Below are positions 8,582 through 16,997 of a stretch of DNA of 46,009 nt, in pieces. A program made the position numbers and the translations under genes. The stretch is from contig JAKSUA010000017.1 in NCBI GenBank assembly GCA_024409235.1, forward strand, positions 1-46,009, in the 5' to 3' direction. Positions within the stretch are counted from its first letter, which is position 1. Each line of letters opens with the position of its first letter. The notes under the pieces were generated by a model, which did not search any database, was not told the origin of the DNA, and worked only from the letters and a program-made list of their open reading frames with translations. The DNA is from Bacteroidales bacterium (lineage in GTDB: Bacteria; Bacteroidota; Bacteroidia; Bacteroidales; UBA1715).

Positions 8582-11284
8582 TCATTCATATGTTTTTAGC
8601 TTATTAGTAATCGATTTCTTAATTTGATTTTTTAATAATATTTGGAGTTTAATATTATCCAAATCTTTCTTATATTGAAGTAACGAATTTTTGTTTTGTT
8701 TCTTTATTTCTTCTGAAATTGAATCTATATTATCAGGGATTTTGGACAGATCTTTTTCAATCTGCTTTATTTCTTCAAGTTTTTTTATCTCATCTTCTAG
8801 ATTATTATCTATTTTGTCTTGAACAGATCCTTGATTCTCAAACCGAATTTGCTCAAAATCATTGACTTTATATAATTGCCAGAAATTCCAAACCAAAGCA
8901 GATTTTTCAATCTGCTTTTCTTTACATTCATTCACGAAATTTTCAAATTGAGATTCATCTCCAAATATCTGACGCCAAAATGGTTCACAAGCCACAGAGT
9001 TCCAATCTGGACTTGACGAAACCATACCTAAACGTACAAATGTTTTTATGTAATAATCTGGTGATTCTTCAACTCTTTTTCGATAAGCATCAAGACAAGT
9101 TCTATCTAATATCGTAGATGTTTTCTCCATAGAATCAATACATTGATAAAGCCACTCTTGGAGCTCATCCTCATTGACAGAAGACATTTTCGTTGTTTGG
9201 ATGAATTTTTTCTTGATGGATGGCCAAATGTCATCATCTTTTATTACTTCTTCTTCTTCATTGAGTTTTAATGTTTTATACATATAATGAATCCTTGTAA
9301 TTAATTGCTGTTTTGAATCATTATTTTTGACAATATCAAGCAAACGTTCTTTATATGACTCAGGATTTAATTTATACTTCTTGTCATAATCTTTTAGATT
9401 TTTGTTATATATGAGTCTCAGAAACATCCAATATGCTCGTGAATCAGGCAACTTACATGCTAAATATGCTACCATTTCTGCATATTTTAAAAAAGTATTA
9501 GTAGAAAGGTTATCCATATTACGACTATCAAGATAATCCATGAAATCTTTTGACTTTTTATCGTTGGAAATCCATTCGTCTAAAATACATGTCACATCAT
9601 TCCATTCAAGAGAGAATAAAGCCTGCATATCCCTAATCCGTAAAGAAGAATATATTTGGTTTACAAAGTAGTTATCAAAACTTTGTGTCTCATAAATATG
9701 TTTATAAGAATTACCGATAGAATTATTATTATTCGTTGGAAACAATAGTTTCAAGATGGGAAGTATTTTCAAATTTTCATCTAATTTTTCCTTTAAATAT
9801 ATTATATCCGTATTGCCAAAAAACAGATATTTTCCTTGAGTATATGTATATTCTTTTTTATACAAAGATCTATATTGTTCTGGATAACGATATTTTACTA
9901 ACTGGACCAACAAATACTCATCAACCATAACATCTCCCTCAACTTGCTTAAAATCGAGTACAAACTGATTAATGTAACGTTTTGCATCTCTCAGGGTTGG
10001 TATGTACTCCTTAAATATAGAGTTTTGATTTGTTATTGTTTGCTGAATATTTTTTTTCTCACTTTCATCCACATTCAAAAATTCGCATAATGCTTCTTCG
10101 ATATACCTTGATATGTAAGAATATGGACGAGACGGTATGGAAAATTCCAAATTGAAGAATTTGTCAACAAAGCATGCATCTTTGGTTATATAAGAATCTC
10201 CTAATGATTTATTAACTTGTTCTTTATCGTATGCTGTAAGGAAAACAAGATTAGTAAATGCTGCATTACTATCTATCAATTTTAGAACTTCAAGAATCTC
10301 GTCTTTTGATAATCTATCAAAGTCATCTATTAACACTAATACTTTCTTGTCAAGAGAAGCAAAAGATTTTTTTATTGAATCCTTAAGGCTATCTTTATTC
10401 CAAATCCTGTAAAAATTCACAAATTTCTCAACCACTCCACGATTATCAATCAATTGTAATGATGCCATATAATCTTTTAAAGCATTGCTACATTTTGAGT
10501 TGTATTTGGATAACACACATGCTATGGAATTAAAGAAATCTTCTTGAATCGTTTGGTATGATTTGCTATCTCGAGGAATAAAACGCACAACCTCAAACTC
10601 CTTTTCATTTATATGTTCTAATATTAGATTTAGGAAAGAGGTCTTTCCTGTTCCCCATGGAGCCGTAATAGCCAAACTCCAGGTATTCTTCCTATCCAGT
10701 TTTTTTATCTTTTCTGCAAGTTTTATAGCTTCATCATCAAGATCGAAAATATCATCCTCTTTATGTTCTATCGGCCAATCGTTTAATATTGATTCTTTTC
10801 TACATACCGAATTATCATTTTTACTATTGTACAATTTGTAATATTTCCTACACTTGTTTACAATTGCAGCAATAGTATATGCAATACAAAGCATGGTTAT
10901 AATATCAACATAGGAAATAGATAAGAGCCAATTAACATAGTCATAATTTCCACTTAATCGACAAATTATTAAAACTATAGATAGGAAAAATAATGTCAAT
11001 ATGACTTTCTTATCATATTGATAGTTTGCTCCACATTTTCTTGAAATGTCACATATAGCTATAATAATCAAGACGAATGTCAATAGACTAATCCATATGT
11101 TTGGAATAAAATAACTTAGGATTGGCAGGGTGTTTTCGTCGTACCAAGACATATATTGAGAATTGTAAGCGACTAAAATATATGTAATAGTTAAACATAA
11201 AATTAGATATGTCATCAAGTCGTGCTCTTTAGCCCATGTCCTAACTTTTGAAAGTTTATTTGTAAATTGATTTATTTTTCCCAT
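8582..11284 (-). CDS. Membrane KAP-family P-loop NTPase
   Basis: 900 residues. Four hydrophobic segments lie near residues 24-41, 53-80, 93-110 and 120-143. The KAP NTPase domain follows: Walker A APWGTGKTS (~208-216) and Walker B VLVLIDDFDRLS (~315-326), whose DDFDR is typical of KAP. The C-terminus (~830-900) is strongly charged and predicted coiled coil. KAP NTPases are membrane-associated; PifA of plasmid F, which excludes phage T7, belongs to the family. Here it is a single gene on the minus strand, between a Septu-like operon and a HEPN/Abi block, so a phage-exclusion role is a reasonable inference. The membrane segments precede the P-loop domain rather than interrupting it, the more familiar KAP layout. 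It converges on the shared terminator at 8543-8570. Confidence 0.85.
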   Translation of the reverse strand: MGKINQFTNKLSKVRTWAKEHDLMTYLILCLTITYILVAYNSQYMSWYDENTLPILSYFIPNIWISLLTFVLIIIAICDISRKCGANYQYDKKVILTLFFLSIVLIICRLSGNYDYVNWLLSISYVDIITMLCIAYTIAAIVNKCRKYYKLYNSKNDNSVCRKESILNDWPIEHKEDDIFDLDDEAIKLAEKIKKLDRKNTWSLAITAPWGTGKTSFLNLILEHINEKEFEVVRFIPRDSKSYQTIQEDFFNSIACVLSKYNSKCSNALKDYMASLQLIDNRGVVEKFVNFYRIWNKDSLKDSIKKSFASLDKKVLVLIDDFDRLSKDEILEVLKLIDSNAAFTNLVFLTAYDKEQVNKSLGDSYITKDACFVDKFFNLEFSIPSRPYSYISRYIEEALCEFLNVDESEKKNIQQTITNQNSIFKEYIPTLRDAKRYINQFVLDFKQVEGDVMVDEYLLVQLVKYRYPEQYRSLYKKEYTYTQGKYLFFGNTDIIYLKEKLDENLKILPILKLLFPTNNNNSIGNSYKHIYETQSFDNYFVNQIYSSLRIRDMQALFSLEWNDVTCILDEWISNDKKSKDFMDYLDSRNMDNLSTNTFLKYAEMVAYLACKLPDSRAYWMFLRLIYNKNLKDYDKKYKLNPESYKERLLDIVKNNDSKQQLITRIHYMYKTLKLNEEEEVIKDDDIWPSIKKKFIQTTKMSSVNEDELQEWLYQCIDSMEKTSTILDRTCLDAYRKRVEESPDYYIKTFVRLGMVSSSPDWNSVACEPFWRQIFGDESQFENFVNECKEKQIEKSALVWNFWQLYKVNDFEQIRFENQGSVQDKIDNNLEDEIKKLEEIKQIEKDLSKIPDNIDSISEEIKKQNKNSLLQYKKDLDNIKLQILLKNQIKKSITNKLKTYE

Positions 11285-11370
11285 CTTTTATTACGTTTAC
11301 AAATGATGTTTCGTGAATAATAATTAATAAAGTTTGTTTACTTCATTTTGCATTTTTTGAAATTTCTGCT

Positions 11371-11388
11371 TGGCTATTTTTGTAGCCA
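11371..11388. repeat. Inverted repeat TGGCTA-TTTTTG-TAGCCA
   Basis: A perfect 6-bp inverted repeat with a 6-base centre. TATTTTTG (11375-11382), a Bacteroidetes -7 type motif, overlaps its left arm and centre. It is followed by an AT/T-rich run. It may be an operator or a hairpin; no upstream TTG at 19 bases is present, so promoter activity is doubtful. Confidence 0.4.
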
Positions 11389-11600
11389 TATTTTTAATTT
11401 TTACGAAAATAAAGATAAATTCATAGCAAAAATATGTAATGTTAAGATTATTCAATATTGAGTTGAAAAAAGTTTTTATAAGCTGTGCTCCCATATATGT
11501 GAAGTGTGAAAGTAGGACTACATTGGTTATTTTATTTTTTTAGTTGGAGAAACTTATGCCTACATTTTAAAGCAATCTGTAATATCTAGGAAAAAACAAA

Positions 11601-11620
11601 TTACTATATTTGTATAGTAA
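11601..11620 (+). promoter_or_regulatory. Core promoter inside a perfect inverted repeat (possible operator)
   Basis: TTACTATA (11601-11608), TTTG, TATAGTAA (11613-11620) is a perfect 8-bp inverted repeat. The -7 motif TATATTTG (11605-11612) sits within it, 53 bases before the start of the next gene. No TTG is seen at the usual distance upstream. A dimeric repressor bound here would block the promoter; no regulator gene is adjacent. Confidence 0.5.
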
Positions 11621-11665
11621 TGATAGAAACAAAAGTTTTTTTATATTAAGAAATGACAAAAGGGG

Positions 11666-13366
11666 ATGAAAGATATAAAACATATGATTAATACAATTAA
11701 TGAATTAGAATGTGTTGACTCTTCTCAATTTCCACTTTGTGAGTTTTGGGTCGATTTAGCATCAAAAATGTTTATTGAGGACGATTGGATAACATTGTAC
11801 AACAATAGAGTTTTTGCTATTATGGCATCCGATGATGCTGTAAAAAAAGAAATGAAAAATGATTCATGGATTGTTAATAGTTCCATGATGAGACCTGCCT
11901 TTCAATATGATGATGGAACTACTAACGTTAATGGCTTGGATTATCCTAACTCTAACGAAGTGTTTCCAATCGTGATAACTCAGGAAGAAAAAGGCTACTA
12001 TACAGAACGAGTAAGATTAATTGATACATTTGTTCTTTTCTATGATTTAAGAAGTGTGGAACGCTTAAATGGAATTATTGAATATTACCAATTAGATGAA
12101 AATGGAGATGATATACTTGTAGCTTATGTCAATAAAGGTTCATTAAAAATAAAAGCATCCTATATAAAAGAATTCATAACGATAAAAGACCTAAATCTTA
12201 TAATTCAATTTGATGCTGGTCAATATTCAAATAAATCACTTGAAGAATTGAAATTTTCTCCAAAACCTTATTCGATATATAAAACGAACAATTTAATTTT
12301 TTCTTATTTCATAAATAAATCAAGTGATTGTGGCAAAACATGTTCTTTTATACGAGGAAAATCATTCATCCTTCATGATAAAGCATTCATTAAACGTTTA
12401 TGGGATTATCATGGAAAAAAATTTGAAGAGTTTATAGCTGGCAAAGACGAAAACGAGCGACCTATATATTCGACATGCGATGAAAAGAATTTGAAGCATC
12501 TAGGAAATTTTGAATATGGCAAACCATGGCAAATGAGTTTAGTATTCTTTAGACGAGAAGTTCTACAAAAATATTATTCAGACACTACAAAATACAATAT
12601 CCAAGATGGTTATATATCTGGACTAGACTGGAGCTGCCATATTGATAACGATCGTGATGATGAATATGTTGTCATGGTTCTTAAAGATTTAGGGAAAATG
12701 CCATATAAAGAACAACAGCACTGGAAAGAATATAATGTGGCGTATCCTAAGTTCGCTTCGTTGAGTAATACAACCTGGCTTCGTTGGATAGCGGGGAACC
12801 CTTGTGACACACAAAACGCCCCAGACCTAATCTTCAAAGACTATTACAAAAAAGCAAACAAAGCATGGAAAGAAAAATATGGTTTTGAACTTTATCTATC
12901 TTTAGCAAGAGGTGATGAACATTTCTTTAATGAGTTACATTCTATGAATGAGTTAAATAATGATAGTACTTTTGACTCTTTTGTATTAGCTATTACAAAA
13001 GTAACAATAGATTCCCTTAATGAGAAAGAACTGGACAAACAGATTGACTATAACAATCCAAACGTAAAAACACAATGTACTCAAAATCCGACCAACAATA
13101 AGCAAACGATATCCGGAGGTATCAAGAAACTTACTGCGTTTATGGAAACAAAGAATATCGAGAATAAAGATTTTATTGAATTACTAAATAAAGTACAAGC
13201 ACTACGATCATCAACAGTCGCCCACAGAAAATCAACCCATCCAAACAAAAAAGATGCCAATCTTATGAAGTGGTTTAAATTGGACATATATCCATGTCAG
13301 GATGTTGTAAATGACATTTTTCAACGATTTATCACTCAGTTTAAATGGATTTCTGAAAATATATAA
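11666..13366 (+). CDS. Orphan protein with a HEPN-like C-terminal motif
   Basis: 566 residues, not recognised as a named family. The N-terminal ~400 residues are mixed alpha/beta in character without a nucleotide-binding motif. Near the C-terminus the helical stretch LNKVQALRSSTVAHRK contains R514-x5-H520, which fits the R-x4-6-H catalytic motif of HEPN ribonucleases, and the surrounding sequence is helical as expected for a HEPN bundle. The ATG at 11666 follows AAAAGGGG closely and is the only sensible start. The gene lies between a KAP NTPase and an Abi_2 gene, and its promoter lies inside an inverted repeat. A role as a single-gene abortive-infection RNase is inference from motif and location; the motif spacing is at the long side, so this needs a profile search. 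Confidence 0.65.
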   Translation: MKDIKHMINTINELECVDSSQFPLCEFWVDLASKMFIEDDWITLYNNRVFAIMASDDAVKKEMKNDSWIVNSSMMRPAFQYDDGTTNVNGLDYPNSNEVFPIVITQEEKGYYTERVRLIDTFVLFYDLRSVERLNGIIEYYQLDENGDDILVAYVNKGSLKIKASYIKEFITIKDLNLIIQFDAGQYSNKSLEELKFSPKPYSIYKTNNLIFSYFINKSSDCGKTCSFIRGKSFILHDKAFIKRLWDYHGKKFEEFIAGKDENERPIYSTCDEKNLKHLGNFEYGKPWQMSLVFFRREVLQKYYSDTTKYNIQDGYISGLDWSCHIDNDRDDEYVVMVLKDLGKMPYKEQQHWKEYNVAYPKFASLSNTTWLRWIAGNPCDTQNAPDLIFKDYYKKANKAWKEKYGFELYLSLARGDEHFFNELHSMNELNNDSTFDSFVLAITKVTIDSLNEKELDKQIDYNNPNVKTQCTQNPTNNKQTISGGIKKLTAFMETKNIENKDFIELLNKVQALRSSTVAHRKSTHPNKKDANLMKWFKLDIYPCQDVVNDIFQRFITQFKWISENI

Positions 13367-13462
13367 AAGTTCAAAGTTCTATCTATTTATGTGTTTTTGA
13401 GTGATTTTTGATCAATATAGAAAAGTGTGTAGAGTGGTATGGGAAATAAATATCAACATTTA

Positions 13463-13492
13463 TTGGGAATACATCATATTAACTTAAATTTG
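13463..13492 (+). promoter_or_regulatory. Bacteroidetes-type promoter of the abi gene
   Basis: TTG at 13463-13465, 19 bases, then TAAATTTG at 13485-13492. The start codon is only 17 bases after the -7 box, so the leader must be very short. The ten bases ATTTGCATAA at its end recur exactly in the promoter of the small RNA downstream of this gene. Confidence 0.75.
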
Positions 13493-13508
13493 CATAAAAA
13501 GAAAAAAT

Positions 13509-14399
13509 ATGGTGGCAATAAAAAAGGCAACTACGATAGAACAACAAATATCGTTGTTACAAGAACGTGGAATGGTGATAGTTGATATAGAAAAAGCAAA
13601 AGAATATCTTCTTGACATTGGGTACTATAGATTGGGCTTTTATTGGTTCCCGTTTGAAAAAACATATCCTAATCTAACACTCAGAAATCATTATTTTAAT
13701 GCTGGGACAACCTTGGAGAATGCAATCAAACTTTATTATTTTGATTTTGATATAAGAAACATTTTACAAAAATATATCAGCCGAATAGAAATAAATTTCA
13801 GAACGAAACTTATATACTATGCCTCAAACTGTTATCCAGAAAATTCTATGTGGTATGTTGATTCAACAGTTTTGAATGAATCTTTTTTAAATGGCGAAAA
13901 ATATCAAAACACACTGTTAGGTTTAAACATAGAGCCAGTAATAAAACGAGATATAGCCATTCATAACACGCAATATGCTCCAGCTTGGAAAGCATTAGAA
14001 TTTATGCCGTTTGGAACAATATTAGAGATATACAGAAATCTAAAGAACCCTAAATTGAAATGTGAGATATCCTACTTATATGGGATTTCAGAGACTACAA
14101 AGTTTTGTACATATATGGATGTAATTAGAATACTTAGGAATTATTCAGCTCACGGCAAAGTTCTTTTTGACTTAAGATTGCCGAAAGCCATTCCTGATGG
14201 TGTTTGTGGATATATGGCAGAAAACAAAACAAGGTTCGCAGGAGCATACATTGTATTCAAGTATTTCTTGGGAAAAGTTTCTCCCAATAGAGTTTTAGAG
14301 ATGCAAGAAGATATGAAGCGTGCATTAAATCAAGTTCCAGATGACATTGTAACCAATATCATAGAGAAAAAGTCTGGTTTGAAAGAAAATAAAATATAA
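13509..14399 (+). CDS. Abi_2 (AbiF/AbiD) family HEPN abortive-infection protein
   Basis: 296 residues. The N-terminal part (LLQERGMVIVDIEKAKEYLLDIGYYRLGFYWFPFE, about residues 16-50) is the characteristic opening of the Abi_2 family. The catalytic HEPN motif is RNYSAH at residues 210-215 (R210, N211, H215), where R-N-x-x-x-H marks an active RNase. The central stretch RDIAIHNTQYAPAWKALEF is also family-typical. Abi_2/AbiF proteins are RNA-cleaving toxins that stop growth after infection; AbiF has been described as a relative of the Cas13 ancestor and as controlled by a linked non-coding RNA. A structured RNA with its own promoter and terminator directly follows this gene. Only one HEPN motif is seen, so function as a dimer is expected. 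Confidence 0.9.
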   Translation: MVAIKKATTIEQQISLLQERGMVIVDIEKAKEYLLDIGYYRLGFYWFPFEKTYPNLTLRNHYFNAGTTLENAIKLYYFDFDIRNILQKYISRIEINFRTKLIYYASNCYPENSMWYVDSTVLNESFLNGEKYQNTLLGLNIEPVIKRDIAIHNTQYAPAWKALEFMPFGTILEIYRNLKNPKLKCEISYLYGISETTKFCTYMDVIRILRNYSAHGKVLFDLRLPKAIPDGVCGYMAENKTRFAGAYIVFKYFLGKVSPNRVLEMQEDMKRALNQVPDDIVTNIIEKKSGLKENKI

Positions 14400-14404
14400 A
14401 ATTG

Positions 14405-14434
14405 TTGATTTTTCAAAAAATAGAAGTATATTTG
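14405..14434 (+). promoter_or_regulatory. Promoter of the small RNA behind the abi gene
   Basis: TTG at 14405-14407, exactly 19 bases, then TATATTTG at 14427-14434. It begins six bases after the abi stop codon and points away from the gene. It shares ATTTGCATAA with the abi promoter, and no protein-coding ORF follows before the terminator. Confidence 0.75.
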
Positions 14435-14438
14435 CATA

Positions 14439-14525
14439 ACAATTAAGTGCACTTGTTAATTACGATTTTCATACTGCACTCTAAAATGAATGTATGAGGC
14501 TTGCTTTTCGAGGCAAGCCTTTTTT
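14439..14525 (+). ncRNA. Predicted structured RNA linked to the Abi_2/AbiF toxin
   Basis: The transcript expected from the promoter at 14405-14434 begins near 14439 and ends in an intrinsic terminator at 14497-14525, giving about 85 nt. It has a stem AGTGCA (14446-14451) with TGCACT (14475-14480) enclosing a 23-base AT-rich loop, a single-stranded linker, and the terminator hairpin. The longest ATG frame is three codons, so it is not coding. AbiF-type toxins are known to be stably associated with a non-coding RNA that acts as antitoxin, so this is the best candidate for that RNA. Promoter, stem and terminator are seen; antitoxin function is inferred. Confidence 0.62.
14497..14525 (+). terminator. 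Terminator of the small RNA
   Basis: AGGCTTGC (14497-14504) pairs perfectly with GCAAGCCT (14513-14520) around an 8-base loop, followed directly by five more T. It is a strong Rho-independent terminator. Confidence 0.9.
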
Positions 14526-14563
14526 ATTCATTCCCTTAAATTTTTTTCAAAAAAAATGCAGTC

Positions 14564-14586
14564 GGCAATAAACAAAATTCATTGCC
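14564..14586 (-). terminator. Possible weak terminator of the element-maintenance operon
   Basis: GGCAAT (14564-14569) and ATTGCC (14581-14586) form a 6-bp stem. Read on the minus strand, a T-run follows only after seven further bases, so it is a weak call. It lies just past the stop of the DUF3987 gene. Confidence 0.3.
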
Positions 14587-14601
14587 AATTTTATATAAAA
14601 A

Positions 14602-16392
14602 TTATGTCGGTCTCCCATATCGTCCATGCGAGGTGTGAATGAGAGTTCCGATTTGACACCAGTTTTTAACAAAACGGTCGGCTGTAGTTTCGGGAATGTT
14701 TAGCGACTGGGCTATTTCTTGGAACTGCTTACGGTCGAAATTTGTGGGAAGATTATCTAAGAAAATCTGTTTGATTCGTGTGGATTCCTGACCAGAGCAA
14801 TCTTGGTTGCCATCTTTCTTGTCATTGCCAGGAAGCGAGCAGAACACTTTTTCGGTGTGCCGTAGAAGTATTTTTGCCATTGTAATGGCCGAACGAAAGT
14901 CGGCATCGGAACAAACAATCGGAGTACAGTAATTGCCAGTGTCGCACATTCGTAGCGTTGATAAAATCATAGCTATACGAAACGTGATGATTCCCAGTCG
15001 ACGGATTGAACCAAGAATGTCCAAACCAAGAATTGACGCATAGTTTTGCTGAATATCCTTGAAGAACTCATTGAATTCCTTTCGTTGAGGTTCTGTGAAA
15101 CAGAAACGCATCGGCTTCATTGCTTTTAGGGAATTGTAGTATTCCTCAAATTTGTGTCCCAATAATTCAAAAGAACTGTCGTCGGTGCAATCATCATCAT
15201 CGGAAAACACATCGTCCCATTCCATACGAATGTTCATATAATAGAACAAAAAGCGACTAAACAACCCATTTTCTGCATCGGGGATGAGGTTTGTTATTTG
15301 GCGAGGTGTACCAGATAGAAGAACGGAAAATTTTGGTTTGTCGAGCTCCACAAATTCATTTTCCTTACGTCGATTGTAGGAAATTGGCTCGTGATGAAAC
15401 GCTTTGCGAAGTCCGTCGGAGAAATTTCCGAAATCGGAATTGAACGTATTTGCAAGCGTGTCGCCTTCGGTTTCGAACATAAGACCAACGCCCTCGTTGT
15501 CGTTGAGAACCTTGTACACCGATGTGGCACTACTATTGGCAGGCATAAACAATGTACGCAAGGGTGGTTCTTCGGGCTGTTCGTAGTCGTGATTTTTTCG
15601 ATTGGCGACATATTCCGCCTGTTTGCGTTTATAGTCCTCGTATTCGGCTTTGTTGGTTTCACGCAAATGCTTCTGAATAGGTTCGACCAACTTACGACAG
15701 AGCGACAATCGACCTTTTCCTGCTGATGCCTGTGCGGTGATAAAAACGAATAGGTTTGGATAAACATCGCGTTTGTTGTACACGCCATAGATGTTTGGCA
15801 AACACGCAGAAAAGACGGTGATAGAGCCAAGAATGAGCAAGTCGGCATCTTCGTCGGACTTGGCTTTGCCTACAATTTGAGAAAGCAGATACGGAAGATT
15901 GTCCTTGATGAGGTTGGAGAACGTTGGCATCGGTTCTTCTTTGCAAATCGTTAGAGGGGAAAATATTGGAGATTTTGGAGATATTGAAGATTTGGGCATC
16001 TCTTTTTTCGGTAAATCTCCAAAATTGTCAATAATTCCAATAAAGTCAGTTAGCAATTTTGGCGTTTTTGACAGAAGAATGTTGATTCCTGCCTTTTTAG
16101 CGAGATAGAAAAGCGTTTTGATGGTGATTCCGTCTCTATTTGAGGAAAGACAGCGAGAATACTGCTCGTTGGTTTCCTTTTCGGTGTAATTGTGATAGAA
16201 ACGGCTTAATCGTTGAAAGAACGGCCGGCCGTTCTCGCCAAGTGCGTCAACCAAAGCAAATCCAAGTTGCAGCCATTCGTTGTAAGTCGGCGCAATATCG
16301 ACGGCTGCCTGTTCTATACGAGAGGTAAGTTCTTCAATGGCGTTGGGAATATCGTCGTTCTTCCATTGTTGAGGGTAGAAAGGTCTTTTCAT
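14602..16392 (-). CDS. DUF3987 protein with primase-C-terminal-like region (mobile element)
   Basis: 596 residues starting MKRPFYPQQW at 16392. A longer open frame continues upstream to 16587, but it runs inside the preceding gene and its extra 65 residues look non-coding, whereas 16392 gives an ATGA overlap with the upstream stop. The N-terminal ~90 residues (TYNEWLQLGFALVDAL ... TLFYLAKKAGI) resemble the PriCT-2 primase-associated domain. A P-loop-like QASAGKG follows, then the DUF3987 region. Such proteins are part of the replication/maintenance module of Bacteroidetes integrative elements and sit behind a VirE-N protein, as here. The gene marks the defence cluster to its left as likely cargo of a mobile element. 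The exact enzymatic role is not established. Confidence 0.85.
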   Translation of the reverse strand: MKRPFYPQQWKNDDIPNAIEELTSRIEQAAVDIAPTYNEWLQLGFALVDALGENGRPFFQRLSRFYHNYTEKETNEQYSRCLSSNRDGITIKTLFYLAKKAGINILLSKTPKLLTDFIGIIDNFGDLPKKEMPKSSISPKSPIFSPLTICKEEPMPTFSNLIKDNLPYLLSQIVGKAKSDEDADLLILGSITVFSACLPNIYGVYNKRDVYPNLFVFITAQASAGKGRLSLCRKLVEPIQKHLRETNKAEYEDYKRKQAEYVANRKNHDYEQPEEPPLRTLFMPANSSATSVYKVLNDNEGVGLMFETEGDTLANTFNSDFGNFSDGLRKAFHHEPISYNRRKENEFVELDKPKFSVLLSGTPRQITNLIPDAENGLFSRFLFYYMNIRMEWDDVFSDDDDCTDDSSFELLGHKFEEYYNSLKAMKPMRFCFTEPQRKEFNEFFKDIQQNYASILGLDILGSIRRLGIITFRIAMILSTLRMCDTGNYCTPIVCSDADFRSAITMAKILLRHTEKVFCSLPGNDKKDGNQDCSGQESTRIKQIFLDNLPTNFDRKQFQEIAQSLNIPETTADRFVKNWCQIGTLIHTSHGRYGRPT

Positions 16393-16997
16393 GGTTCTAA
16401 CAAATGCGGATTGATAAAAACGGATTGGTCGTGTGGTAGGTAGCATGCTCGTGACACATCTTTCCCAGATGTGTCGATTTGTATTCGGTAGGTTTGCCGA
16501 ATGTATTTTTCTACAGCCTGAAAGTAATCCAAATGGCTTGCGTAGAATGCCGATTTCGTGTCGCGAACTTCGATGGGAATAACCCATTTCAAGCCATTGC
16601 CCGATGGACTACGGAAAAGCAGCATTGTTTCAAAATATTCGTCTTGTAATAGTTTGTAACGAAGTAATTCAACAGACGGATATGATTTTTCAGCAGCGAA
16701 AGCTGTTGGACATTCATAGGAATACAGCCCATCAAAATCAATGCAGAGAAGATTTGAATGTTCCATAAGGTGTTTGTCTTTCCGTTCGGAGAAAACCCCA
16801 GAGAACGTACAATAATCGAAATTGTAACACTTGAATTTCTGTGCCTGTTTCTTGTCGGTGATTTTACGCAGATTTTGGGTGTTCTGCGCAGCAGAATCGC
16901 CCTTGATGTAATTGTAAATGTCGACAAGAGTGACTTCGGAATACGGATGGGTGTTGTTGATTGGAGATTTGAAGAATGAAAATCTATTTGTTTCCAT
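16389..16997 (-). CDS. VirE N-terminal domain (BT4734-like) protein of a mobile element
   Basis: 202 residues. The sequence LMEHSNLLCIDFDG followed by LLFRSPSGNGLKWVIPI and DVSRACYLPHD matches the BT4734/VirE-N domain, which resembles archaeo-eukaryotic primase cores and is found almost only in Bacteroidetes mobile elements. Its stop overlaps the start of the DUF3987 gene (ATGA), so the two are translationally coupled; together they look like a split primase-helicase type protein. A helix-turn-helix gene overlaps its start by 14 bases. Function in element replication is inferred from family and context. Confidence 0.85.
   Translation of the reverse strand: METNRFSFFKSPINNTHPYSEVTLVDIYNYIKGDSAAQNTQNLRKITDKKQAQKFKCYNFDYCTFSGVFSERKDKHLMEHSNLLCIDFDGLYSYECPTAFAAEKSYPSVELLRYKLLQDEYFETMLLFRSPSGNGLKWVIPIEVRDTKSAFYASHLDYFQAVEKYIRQTYRIQIDTSGKDVSRACYLPHDQSVFINPHLLEP

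Larger units (their letters stand above)
11285..11665. other. 381-bp divergent intergenic region with two inverted repeats
   Basis: This AT-rich stretch separates the KAP gene (leftward) from the 566-residue orphan gene (rightward). It holds two perfect inverted repeats, each centred on a TAnnTTTG-like core promoter element, listed separately. I see no ORF of useful length in it. Confidence 0.6.

Noticed and set aside
11601..11620. The perfect inverted repeat as a terminator
   Set aside because: No T-run follows either arm, its stem is AT-only, and it overlaps a promoter box in front of a gene start.
13509..14399. A small Cas13 effector instead of AbiF
   Set aside because: Only one HEPN motif and about 296 residues are present, and there is no repeat-spacer array nearby. 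The sequence opening is that of Abi_2.
15391..15726. A plus-strand gene opposite the DUF3987 gene
   Set aside because: It is an antisense open frame with no recognisable domain or start signal, over a well-supported minus-strand gene.
16393..16587. A 65-residue N-terminal extension of the DUF3987 protein
   Set aside because: It lies wholly inside the VirE-N gene in another frame and is unlike the family; the ATG at 16392 makes the expected ATGA overlap.
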